NCBI GenBank assembly: GCA_003116995.1
Contig: BDSL01000006.1
Coordinates: 620,001-684,000, forward strand
DNA: 64,000 nucleotides
Source of the DNA: Yamagishiella unicocca
Lineage: Eukaryota > Chlorophyta > Chlorophyceae > Chlamydomonadales > Volvocaceae
Direction: 5' to 3'
Below, in pieces: positions 10,884 to 23,329 of the stretch. The notes beneath the pieces were generated by a model. The model saw only the letters and a program-made list of their open reading frames with translations. It did no database searches and was not told the DNA's origin. The position numbers and the translations under genes are program-made. Numbering within the stretch: position 1 is the first letter of the stretch; each line of letters starts with the position of its first letter.

Positions 10884-12889
10884 CCTGTCGTCACAAGAAT
10901 CTGATGGCGTGCGAAATCGATGCTGTAGGTACGCGTTTTCCGCACGGCGCAATAAACGGCACCGGGTGACGTTGCTGGTGCTCGCGTCTATCTCCACGCA
11001 AGGTTGCGATTCGCAAGGTGACTACTTCTGCATGTTCTGTGTCCCAAAGCAAAGCAATCATAAGGGGAATGATGTTAAGTTGTATGGGACGCATCGCGGC
11101 AAATCGTTTTAGCAATTGGATCCAGCACTGGATCCAGGTCTCCCATGCTAGCACAATTCACGAGGTGTCATGAGGCTCGAGACTCTACGAATGTCCATGC
11201 AAGTTCCGCATGGACTTTCCACGCCTCCTGCCTGACTTTCCAGAGCGCATGGATTCTCGTATATGCCGGTACATGCCTAATAGGCTTTGCTTATGTGCAT
11301 CGCGCTTCCTTTATCGACCAAGTCCGTATGCCTCGACAGCAGGAAATGCATTATATGGGGCACTCAGTATTTTTTCATTCGCAGTTTTTGTTTTTAGGGA
11401 CCGCAGTTCAGCGCACACCATGTTTTCAGGGACGAGATCACGTTTTATCACCATGTCTTCAGGGAGGAGATCAGGCTCGGCCTGACGTCAGCGCAGCATC
11501 ATAATCACTGCTGAGGTGTCAAGATGCTTCGACTGCTGAGTAGCCTGGGATATAGCTTTGGCACTGAGATAGTGTTAGATGGAACAGACGGACTGGTGGA
11601 TTTTCCCCCTTGATGTGAGCTCTCATGGAGACCATCACAAGTCGTTTTGATGATTGGTCTAATGAAAGGCTTAATGGGCTGTTCACCTGCGACGGTTTAC
11701 CACCTGGGTTCATAATGTGCCGGCATGCACGCTGGATGGGTAAGGAGAAACACCTGAAAGGGTATATTCCACCGAAGCTGCACACATCATTTATGCACTT
11801 GAGGTTACGAGTCTGGGACCTTGAAGTTAGTCGCCCAGGAGGTAGAATAAGGGCAGATTAGATGGTGCAGGGTTTGCCTGGATAGGAGTGCAGTTGAAGA
11901 TGAGAAGCAGAGACGCACGTCATGTCGGAATGCCCAGAATAAGCTGTTGAACGAGAAGGGCTTTGGGCACTTGGTATCTCCCCTAGCTCAGAAATGGCCG
12001 AAGTCATGGGCGTTGAGGACCAACGAGCTTTGGCGCGCGTCGCACATGCGATAAGGTGTCGCAGGTCGAACAAACTGGGAAACCTTGCATAATGTTTGTC
12101 TATCTGCCTTTTCTACGTGTTTCACTGTATTCGATTTTGGCGTGCTTTCTTTCGCGGTTCATGACCCTCGTGGCTCGTCTGAACCGTACAAGCCTCAACT
12201 TGTAACAACTCAACTGAACTCAGCGCACAAAGCAGCAGCAGCCCATGATAGGAGTGGAATTACGACTTAATAAGGCCTTGATGGAGCATGTAAATTGCAT
12301 CTTAGCTTATGGACAAATCAGTCTTGCCGTGGAGCAGATTATCATGCACTGCTGCCTCTTGGCATCGCCGAGGCGAACCCTGCCTCAATCCACAAGAAGG
12401 ATGTATGCATGCTCAGGGACAATGCTGCATTAAGCTACGAAACAACAGCACGAGGCGGCGCTGAAACCTTGGTTGCTCGTGCACCGGTAATGCACGTACA
12501 AAACCCTTTCAACGATGCGAGCACACTAGTACATTAGAACTCCCGGAGATGGAGGGGCCTGAGCGTATTACGTCAATCCACTCCGCCCATTGTGCCGCCG
12601 AAGCGCGCATGAATCGCCTTCTCCAGGCAATGCTCCAAACGCGGCAATCGTGCAGGCGCTCAGGGAATTTCGTAAACCCAGACTCACACAATGGAGACTA
12701 CAAAGTCCCAACACGCTTCCCTGGAACAGCGCCGAAGCTATAGGGACGCCGTTGTCGTTCACCTCCACGACAGTCCATGGGCCGCACCCCCCCCCCCCGC
12801 CACGTATGCATCAGCAACAGCAACCAATTCGCGCGGTAGCAACGCCAGCAACCATCACCACCACCCACCGCTCCAAAACCCGGTGTCTC
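10884..12889. other. Intergenic, 2 kb
   Basis: Upstream of KNL1 copy 2 and downstream of the EF-hand gene's stop codon. It is less GC-rich than the genes. The only protein-like frame is at 11625-11861, listed separately. No RNA gene or recognisable transposon was seen. Confidence 0.5.
11625..11861 (+). other. 78-codon open frame of uncertain status
   Basis: The frame encodes METITSRFDDWSNERLNG at its start and continues with Cys/His/Arg-rich text (FIMCRHARWMGKEKH) and a hydrophobic/basic end. The composition looks more protein-like than random frames here, so it may be a small gene or a decayed transposon or gene fragment. No domain is recognised and no flanking exon was found. Confidence 0.2.
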
Positions 12890-15732
12890 CTACGTTCCTC
12901 GCATTGGCGGGAACATAGTCTTCTCGAACTCGTGGTACTGGACGGTTCCGTTTCCGTTCTTATCGAAGAGCTGCATCGGCACGGGGGATGGTGGTAAATA
13001 CCGTTTTACGCGACGGGACAGGTCGGCAAAGGGGGGGCCGAGTTGAAGGCAAGCCAGCCCCGTCCGAAAGCAAGAGGATTCGCCAGTCCCATGCCCCCGA
13101 CTCCGTCAGCTTTCCTATGGCAGCATGACAGGGAGCCCGATGCCCGGCTGGCCACTGCTGCGGGCAGAGCTCCCCCCCCGACCTCAATTATGTATCAGGG
13201 GTTTCCAGTTTTGGACGACTTGTTCCCTCTCTACCCCCCCTGGCCTCACGTGCATGATCTGCTCGATGACCGGTTCTGATAGGAACACGCCCAGCGCGAA
13301 GAAAGCGTCCTGGACCTCCCCCCTGGACAGGGCGCCGCTGCACAAATTGATGAGGGTTTTGGAGCAAGGTCAACGTAAGTGGGCAAATGGGCTGATACGG
13401 CACACTCCCCACACGCCGCCCGCATTGCAATCTGGAACAGCCCGCCCGCAAACAAAGCTGGTGGTGACGCCCGCAAGTATGTTCAATGTTTAGGAGGCTA
13501 GGCGATGACATCCAATATGCCCAGGAACCTCGTCAACATGTCATCCACAATGGGTCGGCGAAAGCATTGAGGGATGCCGCGGGCCCTGGGGTCGGCTAGG
13601 TGGTCCTTGTCAGTGCCGAAGGTGTGCGTGCGGGAGGCGCGATATGGGCGCTCGCTCGCCAGAAGGGAGGCAGCACCCACTCACCCACCTTCCGTCGACG
13701 TCTATAAAGCGGAAGGTGTCGTAGATGGGGTTGCCAGTGGCCCCAGCAGAGCGAAGGCCGCGCGACAGGGCGTTGGTTCGTGCCATGTTGATCGCCGCAG
13801 CCAGGGACTTGACCTGCATCAGCTCCTGGCCGCGGTTGTACTTCCGAACCTGAGCGCCACAGCGGTGCCAACGAGGCGGGAGGAGGCAAGGAGGCGGGGA
13901 TGGGGATGGAGCTCGGGTGCGCAGTACAATAGACCAGCATCACGTGTAGGAGCGACCGCAACCTCCCGCCATCGGACTTTAAGGAAGGCACCTCACGTAT
14001 AACACACGACTCCGACCCAATGGAAGAACGCCATTGGAACCACTACCACCCGGCGCACCAGCCGCCTGGGGATCGATTCCGTCGACTGCTGTGAAGCGCC
14101 CACGCGCCAGCTCCCTGCAACAGGCCCCAAAACCTCGGGCGACCGGGCGCCGTATCCCGTTCTCCCCCGCCCCGGCCCCGGCGGATTCTCTTATCAAATC
14201 CCCCGCCCCAGCTCCGAAACCCGGCATCCCTGTCCTCTTCCGCTGCCCGCGCCCTCCCTGCCACTGCGCCTGACCTGCTCCGGAGTGGAGGATATGTCGG
14301 GCACCCCCATGTATTTCTGCAGGTAGCGCGTGGAGAAGAGCTGGATCTGTTGAAAGGCGTCCCGGCTGCCCCAGTCCCCCGCCTCCAGGTAGCTGCGTTG
14401 GCGCCGGTCCAGCCTGTAGCGCGGCGTGGGGGCCGGGGGGGTGACCGGGTGGGGCGCAAGCGCACGCGGGAATGGCGGGAGCAGCAGCCGCCACTTCCCT
14501 AACCAGGCGGCGCCCAGCGGCCGCTGCTGCCACCTCCCGCAGCACCCGGCTAGCCCCCTGGCACGACTGGCTGCGCCCTAGCGCCCGCGCAAAGTCGGTA
14601 CGGCCTACCGCCCGCGCCTGCGAGGCTCGGTGGGTACGATACCGCAGGCCCCACCCCCTGCCCCGCCTCCGAAACCCCCCACCTCCCCCACTCTCCTCCC
14701 CCGCGCCTTCAATGAGGCCTCCACTTACTTCTCCCAGAAGCGCTGCGCCTGTTCCAGAGAAAAGCCCAGCGATAGGGCCGCGGCCTCAAACTCGCTGCGA
14801 GTAATCTGCGGGGAGGCGTGTGCGGCGAATTCTTAGTAAGTTATGGGATATCGGGTTCACGGGCGCAATAAAGCGGCACTCCATAGGCACTCCGACCCGA
14901 CGGTCTTAGGGTTTTACGATGTGGGTTTGCGGCCTGGGCCCCCGTGCGCGCCACTGCTGCTTCCTCGCCTCTCCCACGTTGCCTTCCCCTTTTCCCAGGC
15001 AAACGCCTGCAGGACGATCCCTGCCGGCGTTTTACATCGCCAACCTCCCGAACCGCGCGTCTGGGCTAGTGCCACGTGCCACCCAGCTCCAACCATCACT
15101 GGCTTCCTGACTGTATTAGTAATGGGCGCTGTCGACGTTGCGACTGCCAGCAGAGTCGCTTGGCACCACATTTTAACGCACCACATGCGGCGCTATGGAA
15201 TACGGTGGCTTGCTCCTCCTCCTCCTCCTCCTCCTCCTCCGTACTAGAGCAACGGACTTCAACGCACGCAGGGCTCGTTTGCCCTCCTGACTTTTCGCCG
15301 TCGCCGTGACGACGCCGCCGGCCCCCGGCACCCCCCGTCCCGCCCAGTCCGTCCCGACCCCGCCCAGCCCGGCCCGACCCACTTTTCCGTTCTTGTCGCT
15401 GTCCAGTTCGTTAAACACCATGAGCGCATGGCCGCGGGTGGCCCGGAATGCCGCCACCTGCGACTGGTGCGACCGCGGGGAGGGTATTCCCAGAGGCACC
15501 TGCAGCGGGGTGGGTGGCGCAGCGGCGGTTAAGGAGCGGCGGAGCAGCGGAGGCGCGGGCGGGGGAAGAACGACCAGCTAGGAACGAGGCATGGGGCAAC
15601 TCGATGGGCGCATGGCTGTGGGAAAGGGAGTTCGGTCCGACCCAGATGGACGCGGCCCGACCGCCAGACTGGAACCGTGAATGGAGCCATTCACGTCATC
15701 GTTACCACGTTTTCACCACAGGGCGAAAGACT

Positions 15733-15772
<40 letters not shown>

Positions 15773-17617
15773 CCAGGATAGCTGGAGCTTGATCAGTTTT
15801 ATCGGGTAAAGCGAATGATTAGAGGTTCGGGGGATGTAACATCCTTCACCTATTTTATGTTCCCATAAAAAGCTATCCGACGCTGATTATTGCCCCGAGG
15901 TGCCAGCCGGAGGAGAGAGCCGGCGCCTATCAGGGAGGGACCTCCTAGCGGTCCGTGGTCCAGCCAAGCCCCCAGCTCAGCGGCTGGCGCCCCCGACAGC
16001 AAAGCCTCCCTGGACCGCAACCGGCGCGGCCAGCAGCACCGCAGCTGCTCTCCACACGGCAAGCTGCCGCCCCAACCATCGTGCTGGAGCTGCCGCATGC
16101 GTGCGGACCCGTGCCGCCACCCGGTGCCGCCGGACGCGCCAGGTGGTCTGAGCCCTCCTGGCGATCCCACTACCCTCTAGCCCACCCGTCATCGGCACTA
16201 ACGAGGGCATATCAACAAGGGCATATCAACGAGGGTGCACTGGCATAGACCCAGGCGCTACACGGCCGTGTTGCTGTGGCCCGCTGGCACGGCGCCGCAC
16301 GGCGGCCGTCACACACCTGCACGATGCTGCCGGTATACCTCATGGAGCCATTGGGCACGCCTGTGCCCGGCCGCTGGCTGTCCTTCAGGTTCTCCATGGG
16401 GATGGTGAGACCCATGGTGGTGGCCACCTTGGAGGAGCTGGGCAGAGGGACGCTCACGGAAGAGCGGCAGGGGGACTGAGCCTGCCGGTGGGGCGGCGGC
16501 GGGGCGGCGGCTGCTGCGGCTGCTGCGGCTGCGATGGGATCTGACCCAACCCCGCTTCCGGCCTGCGCTGCGGATTCGAGGCTGTAGTGCTGCGGCCGCT
16601 GGTTGGGCGATGCGTCGTTGGATTGGGAGAGGAAGCTGCTGGCGGTGGCCGAGTCGAGCGAGGCGCCGAGGCGGGTGAAGCGCTCGTGCGGCGTGGGCTG
16701 CCGGCGATTGAGCGGCGGAGTCAGCGGAGGTTCCAACAGGGGTGCGGAGGCTACGCTGCTGGAGCCAGGCGTGCGGTTCCGGGAGTAGGAGTCCTGGGTT
16801 TGGGAAGGGGGCCGCAGGGCCGAGCGGGGCCGGTGAGTTGGAGCGCGTGGCTTGCGCAGCATGTGATGGGGGGCATGGAGGGTTGGGAGAAAGGGGGCCA
16901 TTCCCATCGGGAAGGCGCCCCCATCCGTCAGCCTCCCCACGCCTCACCGGTCTTTACCCATCCGCCATGGCCTTCCAAGCCCCCCCAGCCGGCCTCTCCC
17001 CATCACAATGCAATCATCACAATGCGATTGCAGTGCCCCGAGGCATTGAGGCGGGCAGTTCAGGTCTTACCCGGGCTCTGGAGAAGCTGAGGAAGCCCGA
17101 CGTGCGGGGCCGGTAGCTGGACCGGGAGGATCCGCTGCTTGGACTGCATATCCCGGACTGAGCGAGAGAGCCCCCAACCTGGAGGCTGCCGTCGTTCCTG
17201 CAGGTGGAATAACACGTCAGTCCACTGCGGCGCCTCCGAGGGGGGAATCCGTCTGCCAGAATGTAGCGGCAGACGCGCTGTGAATTGACCCTCCGCCAAA
17301 CCCTCAGCCCGACCTCGGGCGGCCCGTGGAATGGCGTGGCGGATAGCCAGCACTCACCAACCAACGGAAAAGCCATTCTTCTCAAGGCTCTCGGCTACTG
17401 GCTCAAATGCCGATGGGTGGAGTTTCCGACGGTCTGGGTTCGGTCGTACGCAAATGTCGCGCGGCCATGCGGAGGGGACGGGAAGAAACCTTGAAGCGGC
17501 ATCAGGTTGCGGAGATACCGCAGTGTCCGTACCTATTAAAGGAGATATTGGAGGAAGAACTGCGGGCGCCCCATCTAATTTCCGGGTGAGGCTAATGCTA
17601 CCGGTTCCACTTGACAT
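12890..17617 (-). CDS. EF-hand calcium-binding protein, 540 residues
   Basis: Eleven exons, all phase-consistent: 17358-17617, 17071-17197, 16317-16793, 15383-15499, 14729-14805, 14275-14413, 14047-14085, 13689-13849, 13529-13585, 13250-13337, 12890-12970. The start is MSSGTGSISLTRKLDG. Residues 1-288 are Ser/Pro/Ala-rich and probably disordered. EF-hand 1 (about 321-332) is DSDKNGKITRSE, split by an intron after the first Lys. EF-hand 2 (about 517-528) is DKNGNGTVQYHE, just before the C-terminus. Both loops keep acidic residues at positions 1 and 12 and Gly at 6. The middle part (FSTRYLQKYMGVPDIS; NPIYDTFRFIDVDGR) matches no family I know. A calcium-responsive, perhaps flagellar, role is conceivable but not shown. 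Uncertain points: the short exon 14047-14085, and a possible alternative stop at 13503 if the 13529 donor is not used. Confidence 0.72.
15721..15850 (+). rRNA. Fragment of eukaryotic-type large-subunit rRNA
   Basis: From GGGCGAAAGACTAATCGAAC to about GATTAGAGG (15828) the sequence closely follows the highly conserved LSU segment that includes CTAGTAGCTGGTTCCCTCCG, GGATAGCTGGAGC and GGGTAAAGCGAATGATTAGA. A diverged hairpin (GGGATGTAACATCC) then stands where LSU rRNA has a similar hairpin. It is the cytosolic eukaryotic form, not the bacterial or chloroplast form. Flanking sequence does not match rRNA. It lies antisense in the intron between exons 15383-15499 and 16317-16793 of the EF-hand gene, so it is a transposed fragment, not an rRNA gene. 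Confidence 0.78.
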
Positions 17618-19171
17618 AATGCGACGACAATTTTGGGCCCACAAAAGGCGACCTCTTCTTGCACCAGCGATGCTAGCGATATCCTTTAGCGTTCTTCATA
17701 TCCTCGAAGCTAGTAGAAAAAGTGCAATTTTTCGAAGGCTTGCGCTCTTAGTAGCACGACACCGCCTTGAACACTAGGCAGGAATATCTAGAGGATATCT
17801 TGCGTCGTTGTTGACTCGAGGCAAGAAACTCTGCAGCGCTCGCAGCTCAGCCGTTCCTGACTAGCTCTTAAGTTTTGGGTTCCTGTATCTCTAGGCGTAT
17901 GCGAGGACAAGGTTCGCTATTCGTGTTCATGGCTTGTGCACTATACTTAACACCGGAGTGAGGTAGGGTGGTAGGCAGTGGGCATTACTTAGAGCTGCGC
18001 CGTACGTCCATCGTTGATGTGCAACTGAAGCAGGCCGGCCAGCGCACTTCCCTACCTGGATATCGCGCTCTTGATATAATTAACAGCACCAGGAAATAGC
18101 AAGAAGCGCGGCAAACCCCGCAACCCGTCTGCACCGATACGCCTGGCAAACCGCCATTGCTGAGTTTTGATTCAACGCATAACTACATGGTAACGTAAAT
18201 ATTTTTTCTCTCTCCAGAAGATCAAGCGTGGCATCGGATAACTGGTTTGGAGCTGGGAAGAACCCAGCCCCATGGGTCGGGGCAGGTCGGGGCCACCGTG
18301 GTGCCTTCAGTTTACAGGCCTGCATACTTCCAGCCCACGTGTCGCCAAGCAGGCGCTTCCACAAGCTGCGTCTGCCATGACCGGCGAGCTTCCGTGGAGC
18401 CTTCGTCGCCACCCAGGCCACCCATCGGCCCGAAACCTGCACAGCCACGCCAGGAGCCCCATCCCCAGCGTACTGCACCCCCTCCTACCACCCCCTCCAC
18501 ATCTGATTGCGCATGTAGCATGTACGTATTTTACACTGCCGTCAGCTGCGTGTCCGTTCGCCTTCACGAAGACACCGGTGTCCATGTGTGAGCTGCTCCA
18601 AAACCCTGGTTGAGGTCATAGCTCCAAGCGAGCACCACACGGCACCTCCCTAGGGTCCCGGCAGGACCACATGAGCCGCGTGAGCCTGTGCGGACTGCCC
18701 CTTTGGCTTGGGCTGCGACGAGTCAACTGCGGCTGCTTGGAGAACGTCGCCACAAAAATGTACTTGCTGCCTGCGCACGCGTGCTGGTCCGTCTCCTCCG
18801 ACCCTCACCCACACACGCCGTCCCCCACCCCCGAAGCACACCACGCCACACCACACCACACAGCGGGCAACTCACGCCGCCCCTGCCTCTCATTCATAAT
18901 CCAGTCCCAGCGGGCTGATGCGTCCATTCCGCTCCAGCTGCCACACTATCAGTACACCACCACCACCACCACCATCAATACCACCAATACCACCACCGCG
19001 GCACCAACCACCACATGCTCCCTCTGACGCCGCTAAATCGCTTCTTCTCGACTCAGTCACTCCCATTAGCTAAGGTACTGACAACTTCTACACCTCGCAT
19101 TGCCTACGCCCCTTAAGATACCCCCAGGCGCCGCTGCGGCAGCCACCGTACATCTCCCTCCCACCCCCCCC
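17618..19171. other. Intergenic, 1.55 kb
   Basis: Between the start of the EF-hand gene and the stop of DDX47, both minus. It should hold the EF-hand promoter and the DDX47 3' UTR. Some minus-strand exon-like pieces (18247-18585) have possible splice sites but could not be joined into a convincing protein. Confidence 0.4.
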
Positions 19172-22100
19172 TCAGTACTTCCTTCCCCCCATCTTCGGCC
19201 TCTTCGCGGCACCCCCTCTCCCCCCGCCGCCACCGCCGCGGCCCCCGCCGCCGCCGCCCCGGCCGCCGCCGCCACCTCGCCCGCCGCCCCCGCCGCCCGA
19301 TGCGCCCTCGTCGTCCCCATCCTCGCCCTTCCGCTTGCCCTTCTTGCCCGCATCCGCCTCCTTCATCTGCATCGTGGCCAGGCGCTGCGCGTCGCTGACT
19401 CTCTCCAACAGCATCAGCACCTCCTCGCGCTCCGCCTGGAACATCTCCATCTTGATGCCTGGGGACGGGGGCCGGATCCGGGCATGTTCGGGCCAGTGTC
19501 TTGAGGGAATCGAACCTGTGCGCGCCGCGCTGGGTGCGATGTCCTCGTCGCGGGCCGCGGGGCGGGGCCCAGCAGTGCAACTGGTTGCGTCAATTGCGAC
19601 CTACGGCCTTCATGGAAGCAGCTTGCCAGCAACCCAGGAACAAGCAGGCATGCGGTGCACCCCTGTTCGCCGCCGCCCCTCAGGAGGCCCCTCAGTGCGC
19701 CGCCCTCCCTCCCTCCCTCCCTGGCGCGCACAGGTGAGGTGTTCGATCTTCTGGAAGAGCTCCACGTCGTACTGGGTCGCGATGGTTACGGAGCGGCCGG
19801 AACGGCCGGCGCGGGCGGTGCGGCCCACCCGGTGGATGTAGTCCTTGGAGTTCTGCGCCGCGGGCGGCCGGGGGCGGGGCGGGGGGGTCATGGCGGTTGA
19901 GGTGGTTGCTGGTTATTGGTTGCGCCTGTTACGGTCGTTGGCGTTGGGTATGGCGTTGCGTTCTGGGTCCTGTTGAGGTGCCCACTGGGTGGTGCCAACC
20001 GCACCGACGGCGGTTACCGGTTCGGTTAGGACCGGTTCGGTTCGGTTAGGTTACGCACCGCCCCCTTGCCGTACGCCCGGCGTACCTGCGGCACGTCGTA
20101 GTTGACCACCACATCTACGGAGGGAATGTCCAGCCCACGTGACGCCACGTCTGTTGCCACCAGGATGTTGCGCTCGCCGCTCTTGAACTTGTTCAGCGCG
20201 CCCAGCCGCTTGGGCTGGCTCATGTGGCCGTGGATGGGCACCGCTCCGAAACCCAGGTTGCGCAGCATGAGCGCGATGCGGCGGGTGGACTCACAGGTAC
20301 GGGTGAAGATCTGGCGGGGGCGGGGGCGGGGGCGGGGGCGGGGGCGGGGGCGGGGGCGGGGGCGGGGGCGGGGGCGGGGGCGGGGGCGGGGGCGGGGGCG
20401 GGGGCGGGGGCGGGGGCGGGGGCGGGGGCGGGGGCGGGGGCGGGGGTTGGTTTTTTTGGGTTTTGTAAATTGTGCGGTTTTGGGGTTTTGGGGACTTTAG
20501 TTTCCTTCCTGGCGGGTCGGTTGCGTGAGAGTCGTCGTTGGATTGCCTCCCCGCCTGCCGGTTTCCTCCCAACTCGCCTGCCTACTGCCGGCTCGTTGGA
20601 CTGTGCCCGCAGCCCTCCCCCGCCCCGCCACACTACCTAGCGCCCTCCCCCCGGGCTGTTCGCCCTCCACCCCACCCCAGCCCATCCCGGCCCACCATGA
20701 ACGTCGAGCCGCTCAGCTCGTTGAGCACATATGTGAGGTAGCAGTCCTTGTACTTTGCGGGAATGAAGACGTACTGCTGCCGCAGCGTCTCCACGGTCGA
20801 GTACTTTGACGCCACCTCCACCTTAACCGGCTTCACCAGGCAGGCGCGCTGCAGCTTCTGAACCTTGTTGGTCATGGTTGCGGAGAACAGCTGGGTGCGC
20901 CGGTCCCGGGGAATGACCTGAGGGGCGGGGGGAGGGCAGCAGGAAGGGATAGGCAGCCCGGGAGTTGCACCAGGGAGGGGCCCGTGTGCGGCGGTGATTC
21001 CTTGACCGGCGCCCAGGGCGCCCGGACCTCGTTACCGGTATCTCTGCCCGATACCGTTATTCCGTTACTCCGCAACCGTGGCGTCGTGGACTCCTGGGCG
21101 GTGCAGGGCGGGGGCGGCTGGGGAGGTATGTTAAAGAGATTCGCACCTTGAGGATCTGGTCGATCTCTTGCTCGAAGTCCATGTCCAGCAGCTTGTCCGC
21201 CTCGTCTAGCACCAGGTGCTTCAGCTGCTTCAGACCGAAACCCTGGACACGGGGATGGGAAGGTAAGGGTGAGATGGCGAGTGCGGCATCCCTGCAACAA
21301 TGCACTCGCTCCTCTCTGTCGCCCCGTCCATCCGGTCTGCAGCAACAACCGCCCCACCCTTCCATCGTTCCATCCATCCCCTGCCCATCGGCCCCCTTCC
21401 GGGCCTCCGAAACCCAAATCCGACGCCCCTCCCGCCATGGGCCCCACGCTCAGACCCCGCGGCGCACCTTTGTGTTGGACAGGTGGTCCACCACCCGCCC
21501 CGGAGTGCCCACCACGATATGGGGCCGCTTGGCCAGAGCTATCGCCTGCGCCATCATGTCGATACCTCCCACCAGCACAGCGCACTTGACACCGATGCCG
21601 CTGCCCAGGGCCTCAACCTGGTCGGCAGGGAGGTCGGGCGGCGGAGTGGGCGGCGGGAGAAAGCGGTGGTCCAGGTGGGCCTGCTGCAACCGGGTTGCCC
21701 CTAAAGCCCCTATAGCCCGCACCAACGATCAAGCCGCCGCAACCCACCCGCCCCAGCTCCTGCTCGTCCATACGCCGGGGGAGGGCAAGAAGGCAGGGCG
21801 GCCATCCCATTGCGGCGTACACCGGGCCCAGCCTCAACGCCACACACCCAGCGGTTGCTGCTCCAGCAGCACCTCCAGTAGCACCTCAAGTAACCCACTC
21901 GTTTCTCCTGCCCCCGCTCATGTCTTCTGGACATTCCTACCTGCCCAGCACCGCCCGGGTTGCAACCTCAATCTCCCCCCATGTGTGCACGTAGTTCCTT
22001 GGTGCGAGCCACCAGCTTCCGGCACGGCACGCAACGACCCAACACGTGCAACCACCCTCTTCAATGGTTCCCTCCAACTTCGGGCCACGGGTTTCCTCTC

Positions 22101-23329
22101 TCCCCCTCCCTCCCCCCTTTGGTCATTTCCCTCTAGCACGACGTCGGTGAGCCGCGTCCACAGGCTTCCCCATAGTCAACCCAAGTTCTCCGGCATGCAC
22201 ACCTGAACGCGTGTCCGGAAGCCATCCGCCGGCTAGTTTCTGTCCTCCGTCTCCTATGTCGTGCAACCGGGTCTCTACTCGCCACACACACACACGCACA
22301 GCATACTCCAGCTCAGCTTACTAAAACACACACAGTATACTTAAAACACACGCCCACACACTCGGGGCGCCGCGCTCGCGCACCTGCTCCGCGATCTGGA
22401 TGGCCAGCTCGCGCGTGGGGCTGAGGATGAGCGCAAAGTGCTCCTGCGGCTTGTCCATGAGGGCTTGCAGGATGGGCAGCGAGAAGGCGCCCGTCTTGCC
22501 GCTGCCGGTCTGCGCCAGGCCGATAACGTCCTGGCCTGCGGGGTGCGTGAGGGGGGAGGGGGGGAGCGTGAGAGGGGGGGTGGGAGGGTGGGGGTGAGGG
22601 TGGGGGTGTGAGGGGGGGGGTGTGAGGGGGGAGCGTGAGGGTGGGGGTAGGAACACTGGATAAAGAGGGCTGGGGGGGAGAGGGGGGTGGGCGGTGACGG
22701 TGGCGGCAGTGGGTGACAGCAGGGGGGGTGACGGTGGCGGCAGTGGCAGTGGGTGCGGTAGGTTGGCGGGGAGGCCTCCCATATGGTGAGGTCGCTGGGT
22801 GCCTTGCGGGGGCGGGGGAGGGGGCTCGCCATCTGGGCCGCGACGGCGACAGCCGTCGGCAGGTGCCCTAAGTTTTGGAGTAGACGAGGAGTTGTTTTGG
22901 TTCTAGCAACTCGGGGCGAAGAGGGCCTTGAAGGCTAGGCGGGAACGACCCGGTGGTCGGTGCCGGGTGCCAGCTCCTGCCCCTCGGGTCACCGCCGCTG
23001 CGCCCCTCTCTCTGCGACCCGCAGCCCGCCCGCAAAGACGCCACGGCGCAGCGCGCGTGACGTCGAGTAGGAGAACAGCGATGGTAGGGGGCGAGGAGCT
23101 GGGCCAAGAGTCGCTGATGTCCGACGGAAGCAGCCGCCGCCGATAAACCCTGGGTCCGAGCTCGCGCACCTTGCAGCAGGTGCGGAACGGCCTGCTCTTG
23201 GATACTGCTTGGCAACTTCCATCCAAGGCTGGCCGCCGCCTCAGCAAGCTGCGTACATATCCCGAGCTTCTCGAAGGCGGCTATTGCTGTGGCCCGCTCG
23301 GCGTCCGTTAACTTATCCGGACCTCCCAT
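19172..23329 (-). CDS. DDX47: DEAD-box RNA helicase DDX47/Rrp3, 470 residues
   Basis: ATP-dependent RNA helicase of the DDX47/Rrp3 family, which acts in the nucleolus in 18S rRNA maturation. Eight exons: 23170-23329, 22384-22535, 21468-21617, 21147-21242, 20696-20917, 20086-20310, 19732-19852, 19172-19458. Motifs in order: Q-motif region ([15 protein letters not shown]), motif I AQTGSGKT (61-68), Ia PTRELA, GG, Ib TPGR, II DEAD, III SAT, IV-V ([18 protein letters not shown]), [13 protein letters not shown]. After the helicase core come the family-typical ERVSDAQR helix, a Gly/Arg-rich tail and a basic end ([10 protein letters not shown]). Length is close to the animal protein (about 455). The RGG-like tail could bind RNA. 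Intron 5 carries the GGGGGC array next to its acceptor. Its start lies 722 bp from the divergent OPR gene. Confidence 0.95.
20315..20446 (+). repeat. 22-unit (GGGGGC)n hexanucleotide array
   Basis: An uninterrupted run of CGGGGG units, 132 bp. It lies in DDX47 intron 5 and ends 4 bp from the exon 6 acceptor. The minus-strand pre-mRNA reads it as (CCCCCG)n and so uses it as its polypyrimidine tract, while the + strand is a strong G-quadruplex candidate. Confidence 0.97.
22545..22720 (+). repeat. G-rich degenerate tract in DDX47 intron 1
   Basis: Runs of GGGGGG separated by TGA/TGT/TGC units, such as GTGGGGGTGAGGGTGGGGGT. The transcribed minus strand is C/T-rich and leads into the exon 2 acceptor. 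Confidence 0.8.

Noticed and set aside
18247..18585. Possible minus-strand gene starting MDTGVFVKANGHAADGS
   Set aside because: Candidate exons could not be joined in phase with good donors, and no family was recognised.
19495..19540. Possible tRNA: minus strand contains GGTTCGATTCCC, like a tRNA T-arm
   Set aside because: The T-stem does not pair fully, no acceptor, D or anticodon arms were found around it, and it lies in a DDX47 intron.
20220..20640. Long Pro- or Gly-Ala-repeat frames on both strands
   Set aside because: They are translations of the GGGGGC array, which is intronic in DDX47.
21148..22206. 352-codon + strand open frame
   Set aside because: It runs antisense through DDX47 exons 3-4 and the introns around them; a by-product of GC-rich sequence.
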